NCBI RefSeq assembly: GCF_020215665.1
Contig: NZ_CP084061.1
Span: forward strand, 5,175,001-5,239,000
Direction: 5' to 3'
From: Blautia parvula
GTDB taxonomy: Bacteria > Bacillota > Clostridia > Lachnospirales > Lachnospiraceae
Length of the DNA: 64,000 bases
The translations under genes and the position numbers were made by a program. A model generated the notes under the pieces. It was not told the DNA's origin, made no database searches, and saw nothing but the letters and a program-made list of their open reading frames with translations. Positions 43,023-51,633 of the stretch are shown here, piece by piece; positions within the stretch are counted from its first letter, which is position 1; each line of letters opens with the position of its first letter.

Positions 43023-44414
43023 ATGTTTAAGAAGAAAATTGCAGGACTGCTGGCAGCTATGATGTGTGTATCACTGATCGGATGCGGAGGCGGAGGTGAC
43101 AAACCGGCAGACGAGACAAAAAAGGCGGAAACAGAAGAAACCGGCAGTACTTCCGCTGACTCTGACGTGATCAAAATGGCTGTGGGGGCAGACCGTGTTG
43201 ATTTCTACAGAGGGCTGGCAGATGAATTTGAGAAACAGAATCCGGGAAAGAAAGTGGAGATCATTGAGATCGTCAATGGCTCTGATATGTACACTAAGAT
43301 CACCATGATGATGCAGTCGAAAGAGACATCCCCGGACCTGATCACAGAGGACGGCTTCATGATCATGTCTGACGCCGAGGCGGGCTATCTGGAACCGCTG
43401 GATGAATTCATGAAGAACTGGGAGGATGCAGGCCAGTTTGAGCAGGCTATTCTGGACGGTGCCAAGGGAGCGGACGGAGTGCAGTACGGTGTTCCGTTCT
43501 CTACAGATACACAGTGTCTCTGGTATGATAAGAAACTGATGGAAGAAGCAGGCGTTTCTGTTCCTTTCCAGCCCAAGAACTGGGATGAGATCATTGAGGC
43601 CGGCAAGAAGCTGAAAGAAGTGGGAGGTGACGGATTCATTCCATTCTTCCTGTATGCGTCCAAGACCTCACCTGAGGAGACTTCCATGAGGACATTCCAG
43701 GAACTTTACTCAGGAACCGGCGGAACTCTCTATGATTTTGATACAAAGAAATGGGTTGTTGATAAAGAGAATTTACTGAAGGTCTACAATTTTGTAAACG
43801 ACGTTTACAATGTGGAAAAAATCGGTGCGCCACTCAGCATCGTGTCACAGCAGAAAGTAGAAGACCTTTTTGTAAGTGATTATATGAAGAATGGCAAACT
43901 GGGTATGATCTTCACAGGAAGCTGGGTACCAGGCAACTGGGGCGAAGGCAGAACCTATGAATGGCCGGAAGGTCTGGATACCTGGGCAGTTGCGAAGATA
44001 CCTACATATGATGGCAGCGGAGATGGTTTCAGCACCATGTCAGGCGGCTGGACCTGGGCAATTCCAAAGAATGCCAACAATAAAGCCGGCGGCGAAGAGC
44101 TTCTGAAATTTATTGCAGGAAAAGACTGTCAGCTTAAATATGCCATGTTCTCAGGAGACCTGGCAGTGCGTAAAGACGTAATGGAGGATGAGACTTACTT
44201 ATCACAGAAGATGTCTGTAGTAAAAGAGGCCGGTGAAATGCTGCCCTACGCACATTTCAGACCTTCTGTAGAGGGATATTCCACCCTTACAACTATGTTC
44301 ACAGAGGTAGTGGAGAGTATTGCTATGGGCAGCGCAAGTCCGGATGATGCGGCAGCTACCTTTGAGTCAGAGATGAAACGAATTGTGGGCGAGGAAAATG
44401 TGACTGTGAAATAA
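43023..44414 (+). CDS. Sugar ABC transporter binding lipoprotein (mannoside locus)
   Basis: This is a 463-residue extracellular solute-binding protein of the MalE-like family 1. It has a signal peptide with a lipobox ending LIGC and a charged, Glu/Thr-rich linker, then the two-lobed binding domain with the typical GMIFTGSWVPGNW region. The start follows AAGGAGGAGG. It leads an operon with two permeases, an alpha-mannosidase, a ROK kinase and a SIS protein, so alpha-mannosyl oligosaccharides are the expected ligand. An intercistronic hairpin follows it, which may raise its expression relative to the permeases. Confidence 0.9.
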   Translation: MFKKKIAGLLAAMMCVSLIGCGGGGDKPADETKKAETEETGSTSADSDVIKMAVGADRVDFYRGLADEFEKQNPGKKVEIIEIVNGSDMYTKITMMMQSKETSPDLITEDGFMIMSDAEAGYLEPLDEFMKNWEDAGQFEQAILDGAKGADGVQYGVPFSTDTQCLWYDKKLMEEAGVSVPFQPKNWDEIIEAGKKLKEVGGDGFIPFFLYASKTSPEETSMRTFQELYSGTGGTLYDFDTKKWVVDKENLLKVYNFVNDVYNVEKIGAPLSIVSQQKVEDLFVSDYMKNGKLGMIFTGSWVPGNWGEGRTYEWPEGLDTWAVAKIPTYDGSGDGFSTMSGGWTWAIPKNANNKAGGEELLKFIAGKDCQLKYAMFSGDLAVRKDVMEDETYLSQKMSVVKEAGEMLPYAHFRPSVEGYSTLTTMFTEVVESIAMGSASPDDAAATFESEMKRIVGEENVTVK

Positions 44415-44423
44415 GGGATCTGC

Positions 44424-44454
44424 ATTCAGCTTGGAGCATTGCTCCAAGCTGAAT
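44424..44454 (+). promoter_or_regulatory. Intercistronic hairpin between binding-protein and permease genes
   Basis: A perfect stem of 14 bp (44424-44437 with 44441-44454) with a 3-nt loop lies nine bases after the stop and has no T-run. It is placed to protect the upstream message from 3' decay rather than to terminate. Confidence 0.65.
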
Positions 44455-44474
44455 CTTTAAAGGAGAGACTGAGG

Positions 44475-45368
44475 ATGGTTGGAACAAGAAATCAACAAAA
44501 ACGAAAGATATGGAAAACGGCACTTTTTTTCTCCCCATCAATTTTACTGCTGGGCGTTTTCTTCATTGGCCCCATGATCATGACTGTCTTTTTTTCTTTT
44601 ACAGACATTTCACTGACGGGGAGTTCTGCACAGGCAATGAAATTCGTAGGTTTCAGGAATTTTATTGAGATTTTCAAAGACCCTAAACTGCTTACCGTAT
44701 TAAAGAATACAATGGTATTTCTGGTGTTTTCAGGTATTATCGGGCAGCAATGCCTGGGATTTCTGCTTGCGTCCCTCATGAGGGGGAAAAACAGGCTGGT
44801 TCGTAAATTTGTCGGCTTTACAGTAGTGGCAGGCTGGATCACTCCGGAGGTGATCGCAGCGTTTATGTTCAGCTCCTTTTTTGCCGATGCCGGTACATTG
44901 AATAAAATCATAGGCATTTTCGGGGCATCACCGGTTTCATGGCTTTTTACATTTCCGATGGCCTGTGTTGTCATAGCAAATATATGGAAGGGATCCGCAT
45001 ATTCCATGATGATGTTCCAGGCTTCCCTGGACAATATATCAGATGATATTGTGGAGGCTGCCAGGATAGACGGCGCAGGCGGACTCCAGATACTGCTCAG
45101 GATCACACTGCCCATGATAAAGAGCACCATGGCAACTACGTTTGTGATCGTTACACTGTCCACCTTGGGCGCTTTCGGCCTTGTGTTCGCCATGACAGGA
45201 GGCGGGCCGGCTATTATGACTACAACACTTTCTATTTTCATGTATCAGAAGGCCTTCATTGCATATCAGATAGGATACGGAATGGCAATTGCCCTCTTTA
45301 TTCTGGCGATCGGTATTCTGCTGAGCCTTGTATATATCAGGCTGATACGTGCAAATGACGGCAATTAG
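44475..45368 (+). CDS. Sugar ABC transporter permease 1 (mannoside locus)
   Basis: This is a 297-residue MalF-like permease with about six membrane segments and an EAA loop (VEAARIDGAGGLQIL). ATG 44475 is chosen because AGGAG lies nine bases upstream; the longer frame from 44439 would begin inside the intercistronic hairpin. It should pair with the second permease encoded 13 bases downstream. No ATPase gene is present in the locus, so a shared ATPase is inferred. Confidence 0.9.
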   Translation: MVGTRNQQKRKIWKTALFFSPSILLLGVFFIGPMIMTVFFSFTDISLTGSSAQAMKFVGFRNFIEIFKDPKLLTVLKNTMVFLVFSGIIGQQCLGFLLASLMRGKNRLVRKFVGFTVVAGWITPEVIAAFMFSSFFADAGTLNKIIGIFGASPVSWLFTFPMACVVIANIWKGSAYSMMMFQASLDNISDDIVEAARIDGAGGLQILLRITLPMIKSTMATTFVIVTLSTLGAFGLVFAMTGGGPAIMTTTLSIFMYQKAFIAYQIGYGMAIALFILAIGILLSLVYIRLIRANDGN

Positions 45369-45380
45369 GAGGGGATCATC

Positions 45381-46211
45381 ATGAAGAAAAAAAAGAAAAA
45401 CCTACAGAAAGTCATTCCCTATATGGTATTGCTCATCATTGCGGGAGCATTTTTACTTCCTCTTCTGTGGCTGGTGTTTGCGGCTTTTAATCCGGAAGCC
45501 AGCCAGGCCTTCGCAGTGCCAAAGTATATGAGTGTTGAGAATTTCAGGGTTATTCTCACAGATGCCAAAAACCAGAGAGGATTCCTGAACAGCCTATTCA
45601 TCTCCGTGGTACAGACAGGCATAGTGCTGGTATGTTCCCTGCTGGCAGCGTATCCTCTGTCAAGATATGAGCTGAAGACGGGGCAGAAGATCACTATGGG
45701 AATGCTGTTTCTGACTTCTATTCCCATAACGGCGGTTATGGTGCCGGTCTATCAGATGTTTATCATGATGAAGCTGGTGGACTCTATAGGCGGAACCATT
45801 ATTTTTCTTTCAGCTTCCGGTCTTCCTTACGGAATCTGGATGATGAAAAACTTTCTGGATGGAGTATCCGTGGATCTGGAGGAGGCGGCGTGGATAGACG
45901 GTGCGTCTGCCGTCAAGAGTGTGGTTCATGTGGTGCTTCCGCTGATGCTCCCCGGATTATTTACAGTTGCCATGTTCACCTTTGTGGGAAGCTGGGGAAA
46001 CTTTTTTGTACCGCTCATTTTACTGCAGTCCACAGAGAAGATACCGGCTGCCGTAAATATTTACCGCTTCTTTGGGGAGCGCGGACAGGTCATCTACGGA
46101 CAACTGGCGGCTTATTCCATTGTCTATATGCTTCCTGTGTTTGTTTTATATTTCTTCTCACAAAACTATATGTCAAAAGGATTTGCAATGACCGGAGCGT
46201 CAAAGGGCTGA
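45381..46211 (+). CDS. Sugar ABC transporter permease 2 (mannoside locus)
   Basis: This is a 276-residue MalG-like permease with about six membrane segments. The EAA loop reads LEEAAWIDGASAVKSV, typical of CUT1 carbohydrate importers. An AGGAGGGG site precedes ATG 45381. It follows the first permease closely and is followed after 40 bases by the GH38 gene, consistent with one operon under the ROK-controlled promoter. Confidence 0.91.
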   Translation: MKKKKKNLQKVIPYMVLLIIAGAFLLPLLWLVFAAFNPEASQAFAVPKYMSVENFRVILTDAKNQRGFLNSLFISVVQTGIVLVCSLLAAYPLSRYELKTGQKITMGMLFLTSIPITAVMVPVYQMFIMMKLVDSIGGTIIFLSASGLPYGIWMMKNFLDGVSVDLEEAAWIDGASAVKSVVHVVLPLMLPGLFTVAMFTFVGSWGNFFVPLILLQSTEKIPAAVNIYRFFGERGQVIYGQLAAYSIVYMLPVFVLYFFSQNYMSKGFAMTGASKG

Positions 46212-46251
46212 TTGCAAATGCACATCTTACTGAAATTGGGAGGTTACGTTT

Positions 46252-48684
46252 ATGAAGAAAATGTATATGATCGGAAATGCACATCTTGACCCTGTATGGC
46301 TCTGGCCGTGGCAGGAGGGATTCCAGGAGAATAAAGCTACCTGTAAATCTGCGCTGGAGCGTTTGGGTGAATACGAGGATGTAATATTTACATCAAGCTC
46401 CGCACAGTTCTATGAGTGGATTGAAAAAAATGATCCGGAAATGTTTTCAGAGATCGAAAAGAGGATAAGAGAAGGGCGCTGGGTGATCTGCGGAGGCTGG
46501 TGGGTGCAGCCTGACTGTAATATCCCCTGCGGAGAATCTTTTGCCCGTCATGCCTTGATAGCCCAGAATTATTTTATGGAAAAATTCGGTGTAACAGCCA
46601 AAACAGGATACAATGTGGACAGCTTTGGTCACCAGGGAATGATGCCGCAGATCCTGCAGTTGTCCGGCATGGAGAATTATGTATTCATGCGGCCGGGTCC
46701 TCATGAAAAAGGCCTGCCGGCCAGGAATTTTATCTGGGAATCAGATGACGGTTCCAGGGTACATGCTTTTCGGCTGCCGTTTTCCTACTGCACATTCGGC
46801 AGGCTGGAGGATCACATGAGAGCCTGCAGAGAGGAATTTGACGCCGGTGTGGATGAGCTGATGTGTTTCTACGGTGTGGGCAACCACGGTGGAGGTCCTA
46901 CAATCGAAAATATTGAAACTGTGAAAAAGCTGCAGAGAGAATGGGATGACGTGGAAATCATTTTTGCGGATCCTGACTTTTACTTCGAGAAACTTAAGGA
47001 GAGGGAATATGACCTGCCGGTAGTGCATGGGGATCTGCAGCATCATTCCAGCGGCTGTTACAGTGCGGAATCACAGGTGAAACGCTATAACCGCAAGGCG
47101 GAGAATGCGCTTCTGAGGGCAGAGAAGTTTTCTGTTCTGTCAGAGCTTGTGTCAGGGCATGGCTATACAGAGGGACTGACAGAGGGGTGGAAACGTGTTC
47201 TGTTTAACCAGTTCCATGACATCCTGGCAGGCTCCAGTATTCAGAAGGCATATGAGGATACCAGGAATGAATTAGGGGAAGCTCTGTCCATTGCGGCGAG
47301 AAATGAGAATAACAGTCTTCAGGCAGTTTCCTTCCATATCGGGATCGATCAGGAGGAGAATATGCTCCCCGCAGTGGTTTTCAATCCCCATGGCTGGGAC
47401 GTAGAGGAATATGTAGAAGTGGAAACCGGAATGTTCGGTAATTCCTGCAGAGGGGAGTCTTATATCGTAAAGGACAGCAGCGGAAATGTGGTACCGTCCC
47501 AGAAAATATCTTCGGACGCGAAGGTAAACGGCAGAAACAGGATCGTCTTCAAGGCAGGCGTGCCGTCACTTGGTTACGCTGTATTCCGCATCTACGCAGT
47601 GGATCAGGAGCAGGAGGCAGAACACACATCGCAGGCCCTGGTATTAGAAAACGCTCTGGTCCGTGTGCAGTTTGAAGAGAAGACAGGAGCTGTTATTTCC
47701 ATATGGGATAAGGAAAACAAGATTGAATACTGTGACGGAGCCTTTGGACGAGTTGTGGTGGTAAAGGATAACTCCGACACATGGAGCCACGGAGTCACGA
47801 GATTTCATGAGACAGAGGGATACTTTGAACCGAAATCCGTGAAAAAGACAGAGGATGGACCGGTAAGGAGCAGTATCCGTGTGATCAGCAAGTACAAAAG
47901 CTCTACCCTGGTCCAAATATATACATTATATAAGGAAGATAAATCCGTCAGAGTGTCTGCAAAGATCAACTGGCAGGAAAAATTCCGGTGTGTAAAAATC
48001 CAGTTCCCGGTTGCTCTGGATCAGTACAGAGGAATCTATGAAATTCCTTTTGGCTGTATAGAAAAAGCATGCAATGGGGAGGAAGAACCGGTTCAGCGCT
48101 GGATGGACCTGTCAGGTATGCAGGAGGCCAATAATAAAATAATCTGTGGTATCGGTATATTAAATGACTGCAAATACAGTGCCTGCATGGAAGGAAACTG
48201 TATGGAGCTGACAGTTCTTAGAAGTCCTGTATACGCCCACCACAATCCGTATATTCTGGATGAGGAGGAAGACGACTATCAGTTTACAGACCAGGGAATA
48301 CAGAACTTCTCTTATACCATCGTACCACACCTGGGCAGCGGCAGAGAGGCGCATCTGGTGCAGCGTGCAGAAGAACTCAATCAGCCCTGTGTTACAGTGA
48401 TCGAGACATACCATAAGGGCGAATATCCGCAGAAGGCGGAACTTTTGACGGTGAGCAGGAACAATGTGGTGCTGTCTGCCCTTAAAAAGGCAGAGAAGCA
48501 GGATGGATATATCCTCAGGCTTTATGAGACAGAGGGAAAGGAGTGTCAGGCAGATATCTGCATCCATTTCCTTGAAAAAACCATTCGCGCGGAATTTAAG
48601 CCGTTTGAGATTAAGACATTTTTCGTCAGCCGTTCCGTGGATTCTGAACCTGCAGAGGTGAATTTCATGGAATGGGAGAAGTGA
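46252..48684 (+). CDS. GH38 alpha-mannosidase
   Basis: This is an 810-residue glycoside hydrolase family 38 enzyme that would cut alpha-mannosidic links in imported glycans. Near the N-terminus NAHLDPVWLW supplies the His and Asp zinc ligands; the nucleophile is Asp123 in NVDSFGH; FNQFHDILAG later in the catalytic part holds another zinc-site His-Asp pair. Beta-rich C-terminal domains follow. No signal peptide is seen, so it is cytoplasmic and acts on substrate brought in by the adjacent importer. Substrates such as N-glycan mannosides or mannosylglycerate are possible. The start follows GGGAGGTT. Confidence 0.92.
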   Translation: MKKMYMIGNAHLDPVWLWPWQEGFQENKATCKSALERLGEYEDVIFTSSSAQFYEWIEKNDPEMFSEIEKRIREGRWVICGGWWVQPDCNIPCGESFARHALIAQNYFMEKFGVTAKTGYNVDSFGHQGMMPQILQLSGMENYVFMRPGPHEKGLPARNFIWESDDGSRVHAFRLPFSYCTFGRLEDHMRACREEFDAGVDELMCFYGVGNHGGGPTIENIETVKKLQREWDDVEIIFADPDFYFEKLKEREYDLPVVHGDLQHHSSGCYSAESQVKRYNRKAENALLRAEKFSVLSELVSGHGYTEGLTEGWKRVLFNQFHDILAGSSIQKAYEDTRNELGEALSIAARNENNSLQAVSFHIGIDQEENMLPAVVFNPHGWDVEEYVEVETGMFGNSCRGESYIVKDSSGNVVPSQKISSDAKVNGRNRIVFKAGVPSLGYAVFRIYAVDQEQEAEHTSQALVLENALVRVQFEEKTGAVISIWDKENKIEYCDGAFGRVVVVKDNSDTWSHGVTRFHETEGYFEPKSVKKTEDGPVRSSIRVISKYKSSTLVQIYTLYKEDKSVRVSAKINWQEKFRCVKIQFPVALDQYRGIYEIPFGCIEKACNGEEEPVQRWMDLSGMQEANNKIICGIGILNDCKYSACMEGNCMELTVLRSPVYAHHNPYILDEEEDDYQFTDQGIQNFSYTIVPHLGSGREAHLVQRAEELNQPCVTVIETYHKGEYPQKAELLTVSRNNVVLSALKKAEKQDGYILRLYETEGKECQADICIHFLEKTIRAEFKPFEIKTFFVSRSVDSEPAEVNFMEWEK

Positions 48685-48716
48685 CGCGCTAAAAATGCCT
48701 GCGAGGAGATTGGGAT

Positions 48717-49727
48717 ATGAAAGACTATGTGATTGGTATTGATATAGGCGGCACAAAATGCGCAGTAGTGCTGGGTGAGGCAGGGGAAGCAGATGAGGAC
48801 TGCCGAATATTTGACAGAGTATGCTTTGCTACAGAGGCCAGGAGAGGACCGGATTGCGTGATCCATGATCTGTTTGGAGCAGTCCGGGCACTTCTCGGGC
48901 GTAATGATATACAGACGGAAAGACTGCAGGCCATAGGGATAAGCTGCGGAGGGCCTTTGGACCATATAAAGGGAGTGGTTAAAAATCCGCCTAATTTATA
49001 TGGCTGGGACAATATTCCCATTGTGGATATTATGGAAAAGGAATTCCGGGTGCCCACATACATACAGAATGACGCCAATGCCTGTGCACTGGCAGAATGG
49101 AAATTCGGAGCAGCCAGAGGCTGCCGGCATGTGATATTTCTCACCTACGGCACAGGGATGGGAGCCGGTCTTATATTGGACGGAAAGCTTTACAATGGTG
49201 CCAACAATATGGCAGGAGAAGTAGGTCATGTGAGAATGACAGAAAGCGGTCCTGTGGGATTCGGCAAGTCCGGCTCCTTTGAAGGATTCTGCAGCGGCGG
49301 AGGCATTGCCCAGATTGCCAGGATGAAGGTGTTGGAGAAGCTGCAGATCGGTGAACGTCCTTCTTTCTGCCAGAGCTTTGAACAGATAGAGGAGCTGTCA
49401 GCAAAGACCGTAGCTCTTGCCGCAAAAAGCGGGGACCCTCTGGCTCTTGACATCTATGAAACCAGCGGCTACTATCTGGGCCGGGGGCTGGCTATCCTTA
49501 TAGATATACTGAATCCGGAGATTATTGTACTGGGCAGTGTCTATGAGAGAAGCGAAGAATTACTGTGGCCATGTGCGCAGCGGGTCATCGAGCAGGAAGC
49601 ACTGGCTATTTCAAGAGAGGGATGCCGGATCGTGCCGGCTGAGCTGGGAAATAAGATTGGTGATTATGCGGCACTTTCCGTTGCGATTCAGGGAGGTAAA
49701 AATGGGCAGAGAAAATGCAGTCTATGA
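48717..49727 (+). CDS. ROK family sugar kinase (mannoside locus)
   Basis: This is a 336-residue ROK-fold kinase. DIGGTKCAVVL at the N-terminus is the phosphate loop, and NDANACALAEWKFG plus GEVGHVRM give the sugar-binding region. Unlike many ROK kinases it lacks the CxCGxxGC zinc cluster; the equivalent stretch reads GFGKSGSFEGFCSGGG. There is no DNA-binding domain, so it is an enzyme. By context it phosphorylates mannose or another sugar freed by the GH38 enzyme. It overlaps the SIS gene by 26 bases. Confidence 0.88.
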   Translation: MKDYVIGIDIGGTKCAVVLGEAGEADEDCRIFDRVCFATEARRGPDCVIHDLFGAVRALLGRNDIQTERLQAIGISCGGPLDHIKGVVKNPPNLYGWDNIPIVDIMEKEFRVPTYIQNDANACALAEWKFGAARGCRHVIFLTYGTGMGAGLILDGKLYNGANNMAGEVGHVRMTESGPVGFGKSGSFEGFCSGGGIAQIARMKVLEKLQIGERPSFCQSFEQIEELSAKTVALAAKSGDPLALDIYETSGYYLGRGLAILIDILNPEIIVLGSVYERSEELLWPCAQRVIEQEALAISREGCRIVPAELGNKIGDYAALSVAIQGGKNGQRKCSL

Positions 49728-50331
49728 AAAATTCCGGAAGGATTATCCGGTTCTTAAGGAACAGCCTGTGTGGGAAGCTTTTGAGCTTCTTCTGAAAAGC
49801 TGCAGAAATGGAGGGAAAATCCTGGTCTGCGGCAACGGAGGCAGCGCCTCTGATTCAGAGCACATTGTAGGAGAGCTGATGAAAGGTTTCCTGCTGAAGC
49901 GCGAACTGCCGGACGAGGAGAAAGAAAAGTTCAGGAGTCTGGAAGGCGGAGAGGTATTATCCGAGCAGCTGCAGCAGGGGATCCCGGCCATCTCATTGAA
50001 CAGTTACACTTCCCTCATGACTGCAGTGGGAAATGATACCTCCTTTGACATGATATTTGCCCAGCAGGTGTATGCTTACGGACAGCCGGGAGATGTGCTT
50101 ATTGCAATGACTACATCTGGCAATTCCGCAAATATTGTGGAGGGAGCAAAGACTGCCAGAGTAAAGGGCATGAAGGTATTGGGGATAACTGGAGAAAAGG
50201 AGTCTGCTCTCTTAAAATACTGTGACGTCTGTTTCCGCATGCCGTCCACAGAGACATATCGTGTACAGGAGTATACACTGCCTCTGTACCACACGCTGTG
50301 TGCTATGCTGGAGGAGGCAGTTTTTGGATAA
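49702..50331 (+). CDS. SIS-domain sugar-phosphate protein (GmhA-like)
   Basis: This is a 209-residue SIS-domain protein resembling phosphoheptose isomerases. GNGGSASDSEHIVGEL (about residues 43-58) is the family's phosphate-binding and catalytic region, and MTTSGNSANIVEGA (about 136-149) is the second phosphate loop. ATG 49702 follows GGGAGG inside the end of the ROK kinase gene; the longer frame to 49525 is an overlap artefact. It is the last gene of the mannoside operon and may isomerise the sugar phosphate produced by the kinase. The substrate is not known. Confidence 0.88.
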   Translation: MGRENAVYEKFRKDYPVLKEQPVWEAFELLLKSCRNGGKILVCGNGGSASDSEHIVGELMKGFLLKRELPDEEKEKFRSLEGGEVLSEQLQQGIPAISLNSYTSLMTAVGNDTSFDMIFAQQVYAYGQPGDVLIAMTTSGNSANIVEGAKTARVKGMKVLGITGEKESALLKYCDVCFRMPSTETYRVQEYTLPLYHTLCAMLEEAVFG

Positions 50332-50342
50332 CTCATAATAAG

Positions 50343-50382
50343 AAAATCCGCAGGGCTTTGTGAGAGGCCGCTGCGGATTTTT
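50343..50382 (+). terminator. Terminator of the mannoside operon
   Basis: AAATCCGCAG (50343-50352) pairs with CTGCGGATTT (50371-50380) around an inner GGC/GCC pairing, followed by TT. Confidence 0.85.
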
Positions 50383-50439
50383 CACGTTTGTATCAAAAAT
50401 GTATTTCTGGGCAGCCGGTGCTGCCCGGTATTCTTAAAA

Positions 50440-50558
50440 ATAAAAAGAGAAACACCCTGTAGGGGAGCTACAGGGTGTTTCGAGGGGAGTATAAATAATT
50501 AAATAAGGGGTTATAATGTAAAAAAAATTTTTGAAGGGTAAATTCTTTTTACAACCCA
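50440..50558 (-). ncRNA. Candidate small RNA on the minus strand
   Basis: On the minus strand a -35 TTGCAT and a consensus -10 TATAAT (50566-50561 region), 17 bp apart, are followed about 100 bases later by a perfect 13-bp hairpin (50469-50481 with 50449-50461) and a T-rich tail. No open frame of note lies between. The whole unit sits in the 414-base gap between the SIS gene and the repeat-protein gene, where nothing else was identified. Ends are approximate. Confidence 0.5.
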
Positions 50559-50745
50559 TATTATAATATAAAAGGAAAAAAAATGCAATCCTTTTTTGAC
50601 GAGATACGCATGACAAAAAGGAATATTATTACTTTTTACGGATATATTGACGAAAACAAGAAGAATTGAACTGCGGCGAATATTTTGAGGCAGAAAAGAC
50701 ATAATAAGACTGTAAATAAAAAATGTACAACCAGGAGGTAAAGTC

Positions 50746-51117
50746 ATGGCTAAAAATTATAGCAATGAATTAGGCAGCAACAAATCCACTAATGCAAACA
50801 ACTCTCAGAATTCACAGAACTCCCAGAATTCACAGAACTCTCAGAATTCTCAGAATTCTCAGAACTCCCAGAACTCACAGAACTCCCAGAATTCTCAGAA
50901 CTCTCAGAACTCACAGAACTCCCAGAATTCTCAGAACTCCCAGAATTCCCAGAACTCACAGAAGAATTCCTATTCAGGAAGTAAAAACGGAACAGAGAAC
51001 TGTGGAACAAGAAACTCTCAGAATGCATCTTCTTCCAACAGCAAAAATTCACAGAACTCCAACTCCAACAGCAAAAATTCTTCTAAAAACAACACATCTT
51101 CTGAGTACGGTTATTAA
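50746..51117 (+). CDS. Low-complexity Ser-Gln-Asn repeat protein
   Basis: This is a 123-residue protein built almost entirely of Asn, Ser and Gln. After an N-terminal MAKNYSNELGSNKS comes an array of 18 NSQ tripeptides (about residues 19-72), then a Ser/Asn/Lys-rich tail ending SEYGY. A good CCAGGAGG site precedes the ATG. Codon third positions vary between repeats while the amino acids stay fixed, so the protein sequence itself seems to be selected. There is no signal peptide, membrane segment or known domain. Small Asn/Gln-rich proteins occur in spores of Clostridia, so a spore-associated role is conceivable but unproven. Confidence 0.75.
   Translation: MAKNYSNELGSNKSTNANNSQNSQNSQNSQNSQNSQNSQNSQNSQNSQNSQNSQNSQNSQNSQNSQNSQNSQKNSYSGSKNGTENCGTRNSQNASSSNSKNSQNSNSNSKNSSKNNTSSEYGY
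50800..50961 (+). repeat. 18 tandem 9-bp repeats encoding Asn-Ser-Gln
   Basis: Eighteen consecutive copies of AA(C/T)-TC(N)-CAG are present without interruption. The synonymous differences between units show it is not a recent slippage product. Confidence 0.95.
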
Positions 51118-51139
51118 TTAGTATAAAAGAGGATACAGC

Positions 51140-51214
51140 CAGGGAGATTCCGGACACCAATCCGGAATCTCCCTGATTCATGTTAGGGAAACCACGCTCT
51201 GCGTGGTTTCTGTT
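51140..51214 (+). terminator. Two consecutive hairpins after the repeat-protein gene
   Basis: A 15-bp perfect stem (51140-51154 with 51161-51175) is followed by a second, 10-bp stem (51188-51197 with 51201-51210) ending in a T-rich stretch. The second is the more terminator-like. Confidence 0.65.
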
Positions 51215-51265
51215 ATTTACGTCCTGGATTTGGAATGCATATAATAGAAGAAAAAGGTATTTCTT

Positions 51266-51595
51266 ATGACTGGTATTGAAACAATTTCAGCCCATGATTT
51301 AGACAGATATCATGGTGACAGAAATGTTATGATTATAGATCTGCGTGACAGAGAAGAATATGAAGCGGGACATTTTGACGGAGCTGTAAATATTCCCTAT
51401 GAAGAGCTGGATATTTATGAGGAGCTGCCTGCTGACAAGATCCTTGTGCTCTACTGCGACAGAGGAAGCGCCAGCCTTCTGGCAGCCAGAGAACTGATGC
51501 AGAGAGGCTTCCGTGTAAAATCTGTTGTGGGTGGATTCCACGCATATAAAGGAACGAACTTGTATTTTCCTTCAGAGCATAGTAAAATAAAGTAG
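51266..51595 (+). CDS. Rhodanese-like domain protein
   Basis: This is a 109-residue single-domain rhodanese. MIIDLRDREEYEAGHFDGAV is the CH2A-type region and LYCDRGSAS holds the active-site Cys that carries a persulfide in this family. It has no signal peptide and is probably cytoplasmic. It precedes a YfcE-like phosphoesterase gene by 38 bases. The sulfur acceptor is unknown. Confidence 0.9.
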   Translation: MTGIETISAHDLDRYHGDRNVMIIDLRDREEYEAGHFDGAVNIPYEELDIYEELPADKILVLYCDRGSASLLAARELMQRGFRVKSVVGGFHAYKGTNLYFPSEHSKIK

Positions 51596-51633
51596 ATTAG
51601 ACAGTTTAAGGAAAAACAGAGGAGAATATACTT

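Noticed and set aside
50800-50961. Tandem repeats that could be mistaken for a CRISPR array
   Set aside because: Units are nine bases with no spacers and are in frame as Asn-Ser-Gln codons.
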